Of a DNA stretch of 64,000 bases, positions 50,857 to 58,820 are shown in pieces. Origin of the DNA: Bacillota bacterium (GTDB lineage: Bacteria; Bacillota; Clostridia; Christensenellales; UMGS416); the NCBI GenBank assembly GCA_023435705.1, contig JAEYRH010000016.1, positions 62,001 to 126,000 of the forward strand, in the 5' to 3' direction. The position numbers and the translations under genes were made by a program. The first letter of the stretch is position 1. The number at the start of each line of letters is the position of its first letter. The notes under the pieces are model-generated. The model made no database searches. It saw only the letters and a list, made by a program, of their open reading frames with translations, and was not told the DNA's origin.

Positions 50857-52094
50857 CGTATCATACCCACCCTTTCTGCCAGATTGTCTCCTGGCGCCAT
50901 GTCAATCACCACGATGCCCGCATCGCGCATTTCGGAGACCATGCGCCGCGCCCGTCCCACCTCGACAGCCCGCTTGATGGCCATCTCCTCCTGATCCACA
51001 GGCTCCCGCACATAGACCATGGTGATGCTCATTCCGGAGCTGTTCATCATCATCAGCAAGTCAAACAATTTGTCTGAGATGGAAGAGGTGATCAAAAACA
51101 GATTGCCGGCATGAGTGACCAGCTTCAGGTCGTTCATCAGCACATCGCAGGCATCCCATTTGCCGTCAAAGGGCATCTCGCTCAGCACCGAATAGATCGA
51201 CTGGAAGTGCTCCGGCTTGCTGGCTTGCAGGTGCACCCGTTTGTCCGAATAGAAGATCAGGCTGGTGGGCATTTCGCTCTGCAACAGGTGGTGCACCACC
51301 GCGGTTGCGCTTTCCACCAATGTATCCTCCAGGTTCAGCCGGTCTATGCGGCTCATTGGCTTCAGCTTGGTGTCCAGATAGAGAAGCAGGTCCGGCAGGG
51401 AGGTTTCCTCGTAATTTTTGACCATGATCTCCCGCTGGCGGGCGGTTAGCTTCCAGTGGATGCGCTTCATCTGATCGCCTGGGTGGTATTTGCGGATGTC
51501 CGCCAGCATCGCCACATCATCAGAGCGTCGGGGTGCCGTTTCCATGGGGCCTTCATCGTTGCGGCGGCGCATGGGCAGGATGGGTAGCCGCAGTATCCTT
51601 GGGCGCACCAGCAGTGAGATGGGCTTGTGGCTTAAAAACAGGTTGATGTCCAGACGAATGGAAATCAGGCCGAAGATGTCGCGGATCTCCGCCTTTTTCA
51701 CACCTACCGGCCAACGGCCCCGGTAGCGGCAGAACATGCCGTGTGTATGCTCGCTGTGAGTTCGGGGCGTCAATGACATTGTCACGCTGGCCTGCTCACC
51801 CGAAAGCAGCGAGTCGATGCTATCATAGGTGAGCCTGATGTAGGCGATGGGGAAAAACATGTCGTTGTGCACCTGCAACCGGTACTCCAGCGTGTCACCT
51901 TTCACACCTTCGGCAGGGGTGAGAGACTGCAGATATTTGAACGTAAGCCCCGTATAGGCAACCGAGGCAATGGATAGAACCAGCATGACAAGCATGATAT
52001 AAAAGCCCAGGAAAAAGAAGCGCTCGCCAGAGTATAGCCCCGAGACCAGCAGCGCGGCCATGCATATGCCAAACAGGATCTGTCGCGCTCTCAC
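50853..52094 (-). CDS. DUF58 protein
   Basis: The 413-residue protein has two N-terminal membrane helices (about residues 5-22 and 27-47), then a beta-rich region and a von Willebrand factor A-like DUF58 domain with DIRKYHPGDQMKRIHWKLTARQ and DLLLYLDTK. DUF58 proteins work with MoxR ATPases. Overlaps by four bases with moxR upstream and the transglutaminase gene downstream show strict coupling. Confidence 0.93.
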   Translation of the reverse strand: MRARQILFGICMAALLVSGLYSGERFFFLGFYIMLVMLVLSIASVAYTGLTFKYLQSLTPAEGVKGDTLEYRLQVHNDMFFPIAYIRLTYDSIDSLLSGEQASVTMSLTPRTHSEHTHGMFCRYRGRWPVGVKKAEIRDIFGLISIRLDINLFLSHKPISLLVRPRILRLPILPMRRRNDEGPMETAPRRSDDVAMLADIRKYHPGDQMKRIHWKLTARQREIMVKNYEETSLPDLLLYLDTKLKPMSRIDRLNLEDTLVESATAVVHHLLQSEMPTSLIFYSDKRVHLQASKPEHFQSIYSVLSEMPFDGKWDACDVLMNDLKLVTHAGNLFLITSSISDKLFDLLMMMNSSGMSITMVYVREPVDQEEMAIKRAVEVGRARRMVSEMRDAGIVVIDMAPGDNLAERVGMIR

Positions 52095-53044
52095 GCTGAC
52101 ACCACCGGCACGTCAATTGTGTTCAGGATGGACTTGATCACGCGGTCGGCCGTCATGCCGGTGAGCCGCGCCTCGGGCCGCACGATCAGCCGGTGGGACA
52201 GCACCGGCCCGGCCAGCTTCTGCACATCGTCTGGCATCACAAATTGCCTGCCTTGCAGCGCGGCCAGTGCTTGGGCTGCCTTCATCAGATAAATAGAACC
52301 TCTTGGGCTTGCACCCAGGCTCAGATGCTCACTCTTTCTTGTCTGGGCTACGAGCCGCACAATATACTCCCGCACGGCTGGCGCGCACTGTATACCCAGC
52401 ACGTCCTTCTGCAAAGCCGCGATGTCCTCCGGGCCACACACCGGGTCAAGCTTGTCTCGTGGGTCGCCAGTCACAAACCTGCCCAGAATCTCCGCCTCGT
52501 CCTTCAAGGTGGGATAGCCCATTGCCACGCGAATCAGGAAACGGTCCAACTGGGCTTCGGGCAGAGGATAAGTGCCCACATACTCAATGGGGTTCTGCGT
52601 CGCCAGCACCAGGAAAGGCCGGGGCAGGGGGTAGGTCACACCATCGACTGTGACGCGCTTTTCCTCCATTGCCTCCAGCAGGCTGGATTGGGTTTTCGGC
52701 GAAGTGCGGTTGATTTCATCGGCCAGGATGATGTTGCTCATTACAGCGCCATGGCGGTATTCAAACTCACCGGTCTTCATGTTCAGCATGGAAAAGCCGG
52801 TGATGTCGCTGGGCAGCACGTCCGGCGTGAACTGCACTCTGTGGAACTCTAGCCCAACAGAGCGGGCAAGCGCTGAGATCAGCGACGTCTTGCCCACACC
52901 GGGCACGTCCTCAATGAGCACATGGCCTTCACACAACAAGGCAACCAGGATCAGCTCAATCACATCGTCCTTACCCACAATGATCTTCCGGATGTTTTCA
53001 CGCACGTCGTTGAACAATTCCTTGATTGCAGCCAATCCAATCAC
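52091..53044 (-). CDS. moxR: MoxR-family AAA ATPase
   Basis: The 317-residue ATPase has Walker A GVPGVGKTSLISAL, Walker B and sensor region LADEINRTSPKTQSSLLEAMEE, and the arginine-containing FLVLATQNPIEYVGTYPLPEAQLDRF. MoxR proteins are chaperone-like and act on DUF58/VWA partners. I take GTG at 53044; a TTG nine bases further in also fits the AAAGGGG ribosome binding site. It heads a three-gene operon. Confidence 0.95.
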   Translation of the reverse strand: MIGLAAIKELFNDVRENIRKIIVGKDDVIELILVALLCEGHVLIEDVPGVGKTSLISALARSVGLEFHRVQFTPDVLPSDITGFSMLNMKTGEFEYRHGAVMSNIILADEINRTSPKTQSSLLEAMEEKRVTVDGVTYPLPRPFLVLATQNPIEYVGTYPLPEAQLDRFLIRVAMGYPTLKDEAEILGRFVTGDPRDKLDPVCGPEDIAALQKDVLGIQCAPAVREYIVRLVAQTRKSEHLSLGASPRGSIYLMKAAQALAALQGRQFVMPDDVQKLAGPVLSHRLIVRPEARLTGMTADRVIKSILNTIDVPVVSA

Positions 53045-53066
53045 GCCCCTTTTGTTTGCTGTTTTT

Positions 53067-53095
53067 AGTATAATTTAGTAATCTTGATTTTACAA
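53067..53095 (-). promoter_or_regulatory. Promoter of the moxR operon
   Basis: On the minus strand TTGTAA (53090-53095) and TATACT (53067-53072) are exactly 17 bases apart in an AT-rich stretch. Confidence 0.7.
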
Positions 53096-53218
53096 TATCA
53101 TCAATTTCATCTGTCTCTTTGACTTTTATAGGATATAAATGTCGCGACGGTGCCGATCAGTGGCCGCCCTTGCATAAATCACTGCTTCAAGGTAAGCTAT
53201 GAATGGAGGGTTTTTCCA

Positions 53219-54025
53219 ATGGATTTGTTCGCCGCGCAGCAGCTGCAATCCCTGCTCAACACAGAGTTTCTGGGCAGAAACGCCATTCTGCTGGTGTCTG
53301 TGGACTCCACCAACAGCCAAGCCCGCCGGGGGCTTGCCGATGGGTTGCCCCATGGCGCAGTCTTTATCGCCGGTGAGCAAACCGGCGGCCGTGGCCGACG
53401 GGGCAGACAATGGGTGTCGGAACCGGGTTGCGGGCTTTGGATGACGGTGGTGCTGGAACCCTTCATGGCAGCGGAGGAGATGCAAAAGCTCACGCTGCTG
53501 ATCGGCCTGGCAGTGTGCCGTGCGGTGGAGAGTCTTACTGGTTACGATGGTCTTGCCATCAAGTGGCCCAACGACGTGCTGGCCGAAGGTAAAAAGCTCT
53601 GCGGCATCCTGTGCGAGTCAGCCCTGGATCAAAACGGCAAGCGCATGGTGATCGCCGGCGTCGGCGTGAACACGAGAACGCCGACCATGGGATATGGCGA
53701 GGCGGCCTTGGTCGCTACCTCCATTGAGGCCGCCACAGGCCGCACCGTGGACAGACTGGTGCTGGCGGCTGCAATTCTGGGGCAGATGGAAATGCTGCTG
53801 GATGGCTGGCAGACTGAGGGGTTCGCTGGTGTGGCTGAGGGTTACCGCCGATATATGTTGCCGGAGGGTACTCCGGTGGTCATCATGGATGGTCAGAAGC
53901 AGGAGTTTGCTGCCATTGAAGGGTTGGATGACGATGGCGCGCTTTTGGTCCGGCTTCAAACTGGCGGCATGCGGCGCATCATTTCCGGGGAAATCAGCGT
54001 GAGAGGCGTGATCGGTTATGCATAA
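53219..54025 (+). CDS. birA: Biotin-[acetyl-CoA-carboxylase] ligase, monofunctional
   Basis: The 268-residue protein starts at ATG 53219 behind GGAGGG. It lacks the N-terminal helix-turn-helix of regulatory BirA, so it is a group I ligase. The catalytic domain shows DSTNSQARRG, the adenylate loop GGRGRRGRQW and AIKWPNDVLAEGKKLCGILCES, followed by GVGVNTRTP. It biotinylates carriers such as the protein at 14343-14753. Stop and start of the next gene overlap by eight bases. Confidence 0.95.
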   Translation: MDLFAAQQLQSLLNTEFLGRNAILLVSVDSTNSQARRGLADGLPHGAVFIAGEQTGGRGRRGRQWVSEPGCGLWMTVVLEPFMAAEEMQKLTLLIGLAVCRAVESLTGYDGLAIKWPNDVLAEGKKLCGILCESALDQNGKRMVIAGVGVNTRTPTMGYGEAALVATSIEAATGRTVDRLVLAAAILGQMEMLLDGWQTEGFAGVAEGYRRYMLPEGTPVVIMDGQKQEFAAIEGLDDDGALLVRLQTGGMRRIISGEISVRGVIGYA

Positions 54026-54959
54026 AGGGAATATTACAGACATCAAGGGCGTGCTGGCGGGCCATGCAACAAACAGTAAGGGTAAAACCGGCTGCACCGT
54101 CGTGATCTTCCCCGAGGGCGCTGTGGCCGGTGTGGATGTGCGCGGCGCTGCGCCAGGCACGCGGGAAACCGACCTGCTGCGCCCCGGAAACCTGGTCAAG
54201 CATGCCCACGCGATCCTGCTGACCGGCGGCTCGGCATTCGGCCTGGACGCTGCCTCCGGTGTGATGCGTTGGCTGGAGGAGCAGGGCATCGGCTTTGAGA
54301 CAGGCGTTGCCCGCGTGCCCATTGTGCCAGCGGCAGTGCTATATGACCTTGCTGTGGGTGACGCGAAAGCCCGGCCTGACGGAGCCATGGGCTATGAAGT
54401 CTGCTGCGCTGCCTCATCTGCGCCGTTGGAGCAAGGGCAGGTGGGGGCCGGCGCCGGTGCCACAGTTGGAAAGGCGCTGGGGCTGGAGTTGAGCTCCCCA
54501 GGCGGTGTGGGCTCGGCATCAATCAAGCTGGCTTCCGGTGTGACTGTGGCTGCCGTGATCGCCGTGAACGCCTTGGGCGACGTGTTGGATTACCGCACCA
54601 ATGAAATTCTCGCCGGCATCCGGTTGCCGGGCGGCGGCTTTCACAGCACGCATGACCTGCTGGTCAGCGGCAGCATGCCCGGCCAGCAGCCCGGTGCCAA
54701 CACCACGATCGGCGTGATTGCAACCGACGCGGCGCTCACAAAGGAGCAGGCCAACCGCCTTGCCTCCGTGGCCCATGACGGCCTTGCCTGGTCCATCCGG
54801 CCGGTGCACACCACGATGGACGGCGACACACTATTTGCGGCCTCCTATGGTGACAAGGAGGCGGAGTTCCTAAGCTTGTGTGCAGCCGCCGTGGAGGTCG
54901 TGGCGCGGGCGGTGGGGAATGCGGTGGCTAGTAGCCAGATGCCAGTAGTGTGTAGTTAG
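54018..54959 (+). CDS. P1-family (DmpA/NylC-like) peptidase
   Basis: The 313-residue protein is an N-terminal-nucleophile hydrolase of the DmpA/L-aminopeptidase D-esterase group. Segments seen are GKTGCTVVIFPEGAVAGVDVRGAAPGTRETDLL, ILLTGGSAFGLDAASGVM, GAGAGATVGKAL, and the autocleavage site Asn228-Thr229 in GANTTIGVIATDA, where Thr229 becomes the nucleophile. The last ten residues (ending VVCS) come from a GTAG/CAGTAG-rich stretch that resembles sequences behind other genes here, so the natural C-terminus may have been changed. Confidence 0.92.
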   Translation: MHKGNITDIKGVLAGHATNSKGKTGCTVVIFPEGAVAGVDVRGAAPGTRETDLLRPGNLVKHAHAILLTGGSAFGLDAASGVMRWLEEQGIGFETGVARVPIVPAAVLYDLAVGDAKARPDGAMGYEVCCAASSAPLEQGQVGAGAGATVGKALGLELSSPGGVGSASIKLASGVTVAAVIAVNALGDVLDYRTNEILAGIRLPGGGFHSTHDLLVSGSMPGQQPGANTTIGVIATDAALTKEQANRLASVAHDGLAWSIRPVHTTMDGDTLFAASYGDKEAEFLSLCAAAVEVVARAVGNAVASSQMPVVCS

Positions 54960-55078
54960 AAGTCAGAAAAGGCGATAAGGATTGTACACGATGGTGGTGT
55001 AGGTGCGGGGCTCTGTACCCGCCCATGGCAACCTTGGACAAAGCGATACAGTACGAAGTGATGGATGAGATAAATCTT

Positions 55079-55127
55079 CACCTCCCTCTTGAGGGAGGTG
55101 CCGCCCTCAGGCGGCGGAGGGAGTTTT
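55079..55127 (+). repeat. Dispersed palindromic repeat, copy 5, providing the acpS ribosome binding site
   Basis: CACCTCCCTC-TT-GAGGGAGGTG (stem 1), CCGCC-CTCA-GGCGG (stem 2) and CGGAGGGAGTTTT complete the unit. The TTG start of acpS lies just behind its GGAGGGAG end. The stretch 54960-55078 before it holds a GC-rich hairpin GCGGG/CCCGC at about 55008-55026 and no gene. Confidence 0.85.
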
Positions 55128-55128
55128 C

Positions 55129-55500
55129 TTGATCAAAGGTATCGGCATTGACTCGGTCGAGGTTGCCCGCATGGAGAAAAACCTTACAAACGCCCGCTTC
55201 ATGGAGCGGGTGTTTACCGCAATGGAGCGGGAGCTCATCGGCAACGACGGTCACTCAGTTGAGCGGGCTTCCGGTAATTTCGCCGTGAAAGAAGCTGTGG
55301 GTAAAGCGTTAGGCTGCGGGATGGCCGGCTGCCCGCTGGACTGCGTGGAAACACTTCGCGACGAGCAGGGCGCCCCGATGATCCACGTGGATGGCAAAGC
55401 GCAGGAGCGGTTTGCCGCGCTGGGCGTGTGCAAGGCCTGGGTCTCTATCACGCACACCGGCGGGATTGCCACGGCCTTTGTGGTGCTGGAGGGGGATTGA
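55129..55500 (+). CDS. acpS: Holo-[acyl-carrier-protein] synthase
   Basis: The 123-residue enzyme attaches phosphopantetheine to acyl carrier protein. It has GIGIDSVEVARMEK with a magnesium ligand aspartate and RASGNFAVKEAVGKALGCG with the second ligand glutamate; the end SITHTGGIATAFVV is typical. Start is TTG at 55129, ten bases after GGAGGGAG that belongs to a palindromic repeat. The stop is followed after one base by nnr. Confidence 0.94.
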   Translation: MIKGIGIDSVEVARMEKNLTNARFMERVFTAMERELIGNDGHSVERASGNFAVKEAVGKALGCGMAGCPLDCVETLRDEQGAPMIHVDGKAQERFAALGVCKAWVSITHTGGIATAFVVLEGD

Positions 55501-55501
55501 C

Positions 55502-56995
55502 ATGCGATATGTGGTGACGCCCGCCGAAATGGCTGCGTTGGATGCCCATACGATCCACGAGATTGGTGTGCCCGGCGCGGTGCTGATGGAGCGGGCCGCA
55601 TTGGCGGTGGCAAGCGAAGTGAAAGCCAGGTGGCCCGGCAAACCTGTGTTGATTGCCTGTGGCCCCGGTAACAATGGCGGCGATGGCCTGGCGGCAGCCC
55701 GCATCCTCAAGCTGTGGGGCGTGCTGGTTTGTTGTTTTTCGCCCCGCACAGGCTATAAAGGTGATGCCCTGACGCAGTACAACGCCGCGCAAAAGGTGAG
55801 CGTACCATTTTTCAAGACGCTGGAGGAATTTGAAGCAGCCATGCAGCAAGACTGCGTGATCGTGGATGCCTTATTCGGCACCGGTCTGCATGAGAATCTT
55901 ACAGGCGTATGGATTGAGCTCATTGAGGCGATCAACCGGTCCGGAAAGCCGGTGCTGGCGGTGGACATCCCCTCCGGCATTGACGGCGAGACGGGCCGCG
56001 TATGCGGCACGGCCATCCGGGCGGGCCGCACCGTCACGTTCCAGTTTGCCAAACTGGGTCACTGTCTGTTTCCCGGGCGTGAGCATACCGGTGAATTGGT
56101 TACCGCTGACATCGGCATCGTGGAGGAGCGGTCATTGTTTGCACCTCGGCGCGTGCTGGAACGGCAGGACGCCGAGCACTCGCTTCGCCGTGCAGACACC
56201 CATAAGGGCAGCTATGGCCATGTGCTTGTGGTTGCTGGCTCCATGGGGATGCTGGGCGCCGGGGCGCTGGCTGCCAGAGCAGCAGTGCGGGGTGGAGCAG
56301 GGCTTGTCACCTGGGTTGTGCCGCAGAGCATGGTGATCCCTGCATCGTCTTTGGTTACCGAGGCGATGCTCTGCCCAGTGCCCGATTGCGGAGGCAGGCT
56401 GTACGCTGCATCGGAGTCAGCCCTCAGGGCAGCGCTCGTTGGCAAGTCTGCGTTGGTGATTGGGCCGGGAATGTCAAGGAATCCTGATACAACTGAACTA
56501 ATCAGGAATATTCTGCATACAATTGATATACCTATGGTAGTGGATGCGGATGCTTTATTCGCTGTTTCAGGATATCCGGCACTGTTTCAGAAGGCCGAAC
56601 GGGTGCTGACGCCACACCCCGGTGAAATGGCCAGGCTGCTGGGTTTGACTACTGAGGCGGTGGAGGAAGACCGGATCGGGGCCGTGAGGAGCTGCGCAGA
56701 GCAGTATGGCGGCGCAGTCGTGCTAAAAGGCGCGACCACGCTGATTGCATCAGATGGTGAGCTGACGTTGAACCTTACCGGCAACCCCGGCATGGCAACA
56801 GGCGGCGCCGGGGATGTGCTGGCCGGGCTGACCGGCGCGCTGCTGGCACAAGGATTCTCTGCCTATGAAGCTGCGAGCCGTGCATGCTGGCTCCATGGCC
56901 GGGCTGGAGATATCGCCGCATTGGAAGTAGGCCAGGCAGGACTGGCTGCCGGAGACATCGCAGAGTGCCTTCCGAGAGTGTCGGGGGGCGAATGA
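55502..56995 (+). CDS. nnr: Bifunctional NAD(P)H-hydrate epimerase/dehydratase
   Basis: The 497-residue protein repairs hydrated NADH and NADPH. Residues 1-210 are the YjeF-N epimerase (ACGPGNNGGDGLAAARIL, VVDALFGTGLH, DIPSGIDGETG). Residues 225-497 are the ADP/ATP-dependent dehydratase of the ribokinase-like fold (KGSYGHVLVVAGSMGMLGAG, VLTPHPGEMARLLG, and the phosphate loop NPGMATGGAGDVLAGLTGALL). ATG 55502 is one base after the acpS stop. The acpS-nnr order is common in Firmicutes. Confidence 0.96.
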   Translation: MRYVVTPAEMAALDAHTIHEIGVPGAVLMERAALAVASEVKARWPGKPVLIACGPGNNGGDGLAAARILKLWGVLVCCFSPRTGYKGDALTQYNAAQKVSVPFFKTLEEFEAAMQQDCVIVDALFGTGLHENLTGVWIELIEAINRSGKPVLAVDIPSGIDGETGRVCGTAIRAGRTVTFQFAKLGHCLFPGREHTGELVTADIGIVEERSLFAPRRVLERQDAEHSLRRADTHKGSYGHVLVVAGSMGMLGAGALAARAAVRGGAGLVTWVVPQSMVIPASSLVTEAMLCPVPDCGGRLYAASESALRAALVGKSALVIGPGMSRNPDTTELIRNILHTIDIPMVVDADALFAVSGYPALFQKAERVLTPHPGEMARLLGLTTEAVEEDRIGAVRSCAEQYGGAVVLKGATTLIASDGELTLNLTGNPGMATGGAGDVLAGLTGALLAQGFSAYEAASRACWLHGRAGDIAALEVGQAGLAAGDIAECLPRVSGGE

Positions 56996-57028
56996 CTGGA
57001 CCAATTGGATCGGACTGGGGGAGTTTCC

Positions 57029-57310
57029 ATGCCCGAAAGCAGCAAGAAGGTGCTTGTAAGCCTGCCGGATGCGCTGCTCCGGCAGATGGACAAACTGATG
57101 AGCGAGGAACATACCACACGCAGCCAGATCATCAGGGATGCCATGCAACTTTACATACGCGAGAAGCATAGAATGGAAATCAGGGAGCACATGAGGCGCG
57201 GCTATGAGGAAATGGCCCGCATCAATGAGGAATGGGCCGAAGCGGGCTTGTTGCCCGACATCAAAACCCTGGAGCTCTATGAAACGCTGCTTGCGGAGTG
57301 TGAGGAATGA
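57029..57310 (+). CDS. ndoAI: NdoAI/EndoAI-like ribbon-helix-helix antitoxin
   Basis: The 93-residue protein has an N-terminal ribbon-helix-helix (KKVLVSLPDALLRQMDKLMSEEHTTRSQIIRDAMQLYIREK) and a C-terminal tail (about 55-93) that would wrap the toxin. ATG at 57029 is preceded by GGGGGAG; a longer frame upstream is unlikely. It directly precedes the toxin gene, with stop and start adjacent. Its position near acpS repeats the Bacillus order, though alr is missing here. Confidence 0.93.
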   Translation: MPESSKKVLVSLPDALLRQMDKLMSEEHTTRSQIIRDAMQLYIREKHRMEIREHMRRGYEEMARINEEWAEAGLLPDIKTLELYETLLAECEE

Positions 57311-57658
57311 ATGGTGAGACGCGGCGAGATTTACTACGCTGACCTGAGCCCCGTGGTTGGCTCCGAGCAGGGGGGCTTGCGGCCGGTTTTGATCATACAA
57401 AACGACATCGGCAACCGCTACAGCCCAACTGTAATTGTGGCCGCCATCACGTCGAAGATCGACAAGGCCCGCCTGCCCACCCACATCGAGATCCCGGCGG
57501 AGGAATTCGGCTTGACGAAAGATTCCGTCGTGCTGGCTGAACAAGTGCGCACCATTGATAAGCGGAGGCTGCGCGAACGGGTGGGTGTGCTCAATACAGA
57601 AATCATGAACAGTGTGGACGAAGCCCTGCAGATCAGCATGGGAGTCACAGATCTGTAA
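57311..57658 (+). CDS. ndoA: MazF/NdoA-type mRNA interferase
   Basis: The 115-residue toxin starts [31 protein letters not shown] and continues [22 protein letters not shown] and [15 protein letters not shown], a near-standard EndoA/NdoA protein that cuts mRNA at specific short sequences (UACAU in Bacillus subtilis). Arg25-like and Thr48-like catalytic positions are present in the motifs RPVLIIQ and AAITSK. The gene starts at the first base after the antitoxin stop codon. In spore-formers this pair is chromosomal and widely kept. Confidence 0.97.
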   Translation: MVRRGEIYYADLSPVVGSEQGGLRPVLIIQNDIGNRYSPTVIVAAITSKIDKARLPTHIEIPAEEFGLTKDSVVLAEQVRTIDKRRLRERVGVLNTEIMNSVDEALQISMGVTDL

Positions 57659-57673
57659 TGACTGGAGTTACGA

Positions 57674-58543
57674 ATGAAGGACACAAAAGCGGCGGCATTC
57701 TATAACTGGATGTATGTAATTGTGGGCAGCGTGCTGACGGCGCTGGCCTACAATTTGTTTTTCATCCCCAACAACATCGCTCCCGGAGGCTTATCGGGTC
57801 TTGCGCAAGAGATCAACGCGTTGTTTGGTTTCAACATCGGCACTACGATTTTGGCCTTGAATGCGCCGTTGTTCCTTTTGGGCTGGCGGCTCAGGGGCAG
57901 CCTGTTCATGGTGCGTACGCTGGTTTCCACTCTGTTGCTTTCACTGCTCATCGATTATCTTAAGCTCCCACAAGAGGTGTATAACATCTTCAGAGGCGAT
58001 ATGATCCTCTCCACGGTGTATGGCGGCATCCTGATGGGCACCGGCGTAGGCCTGACGATCAAGGGCAATGCCACCACCGGCGGCACCGACCTGGCGGCAA
58101 TCATAGTCAACCACTGGTTCCCCCATCTGGATGTGGCGTGGGTGCTTTTTGGCGTGGACTTTGCCGTGGTGGCAGGCGCCGCCGTGGTGTTCCGCTCACC
58201 GGTGCTTGCGCTGTATGCGTTGGCCGCAGTGTTCATTGGCGCCAGAATTGTGGACTTTATCCAGACCGGTGCCCGCAGCGGCAAGGTCTTTTTCATCATC
58301 TCCAAAAAGTCAGACATCATTACCCAACGGATCCTGGTCACGCTGGATCGCGGTGTCACGGTGCTGAATGGGAGGGGCGCTTACAGCGGCAACGAAAAGG
58401 ATGTCCTGTTCTGCCTTGTGGCCCCCACTCAGATCACCGCGATGAAAAAGCTGATTGCCGAAGAAGATCAGGATGCGTTCGTGGTCGTCACCGATGCCAA
58501 GGAAGTGTTGGGTGAGGGGTTCATGCCGCACAGGAAGCAGTAA
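57674..58543 (+). CDS. YitT-family membrane protein
   Basis: The 289-residue protein has five to six membrane helices (residues 8-195), with NLFFIPNNIAPGGLSGLAQEINALFG in the first loop and GGILMGTGVGLTIKGNATTGGTDLAAII in the fourth, then a soluble C-terminal DUF2179 domain (VFFIISKKSDIITQRILVTLDRGVTVLNGRGAYSG). Its function is not settled. It lies 15 bases behind ndoA and may be cotranscribed. Confidence 0.94.
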   Translation: MKDTKAAAFYNWMYVIVGSVLTALAYNLFFIPNNIAPGGLSGLAQEINALFGFNIGTTILALNAPLFLLGWRLRGSLFMVRTLVSTLLLSLLIDYLKLPQEVYNIFRGDMILSTVYGGILMGTGVGLTIKGNATTGGTDLAAIIVNHWFPHLDVAWVLFGVDFAVVAGAAVVFRSPVLALYALAAVFIGARIVDFIQTGARSGKVFFIISKKSDIITQRILVTLDRGVTVLNGRGAYSGNEKDVLFCLVAPTQITAMKKLIAEEDQDAFVVVTDAKEVLGEGFMPHRKQ

Positions 58544-58553
58544 ACACCAAGTA

Positions 58554-58582
58554 TTGAAATTCCTGCTTCAATACACTATAAT
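58554..58582 (+). promoter_or_regulatory. Promoter of the serS T-box transcript
   Basis: TTGAAA (58554-58559) and a perfect TATAAT (58577-58582) are 17 bases apart, immediately upstream of the T-box leader. Confidence 0.8.
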
Positions 58583-58796
58583 GAGTGCAGCTTTGATGGG
58601 AAAAATGGCCAATGAGCGCCAAAGAGAGCCGGTGGGTGGTGTGAGCCGGTGCGCAAGTCGCCTTTCCGTCCCGGAGCGTTGGAGCGATGAGCCCCACGGA
58701 CAGGCCCGATAAAGCCGGATGAGCGCCCCGCTCTGCGGGGAAGCAGGGTGGCACCGCGGTTCACACCGCCCCTTGGGAAACCAAGGGGCGTTTTTT
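58583..58796 (+). promoter_or_regulatory. T-box riboswitch controlling serS
   Basis: The leader contains AGAGAGCCGG with GGTG, the stem I distal loop region (58622-58640), and the universally conserved T-box sequence AGGGTGGCACCGCGG (58745-58759) that pairs with an uncharged tRNA acceptor end. It ends with a terminator at 58768-58796. The gene controlled is serS, so tRNA-Ser is the expected ligand; a possible specifier TCC lies at 58665-58667, but I cannot fold the specifier loop with certainty. Confidence 0.93.
58768..58796 (+). terminator. T-box attenuator terminator
   Basis: GCCCCTTGG-GAAA-CCAAGGGGC followed by a six-T run is an intrinsic terminator 25 bases before serS. It competes with the antiterminator formed by the T-box bulge. 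Confidence 0.92.
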
Positions 58797-58820
58797 ATGA
58801 AAACAAACGGAGGAAATGAT

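Noticed and set aside
57029..57658. ndoAI-ndoA as a mobile defence or plasmid addiction module
   Set aside because: The pair lies in the conserved acpS-nnr neighbourhood typical of the chromosomal Firmicutes locus, with no sign of transfer.
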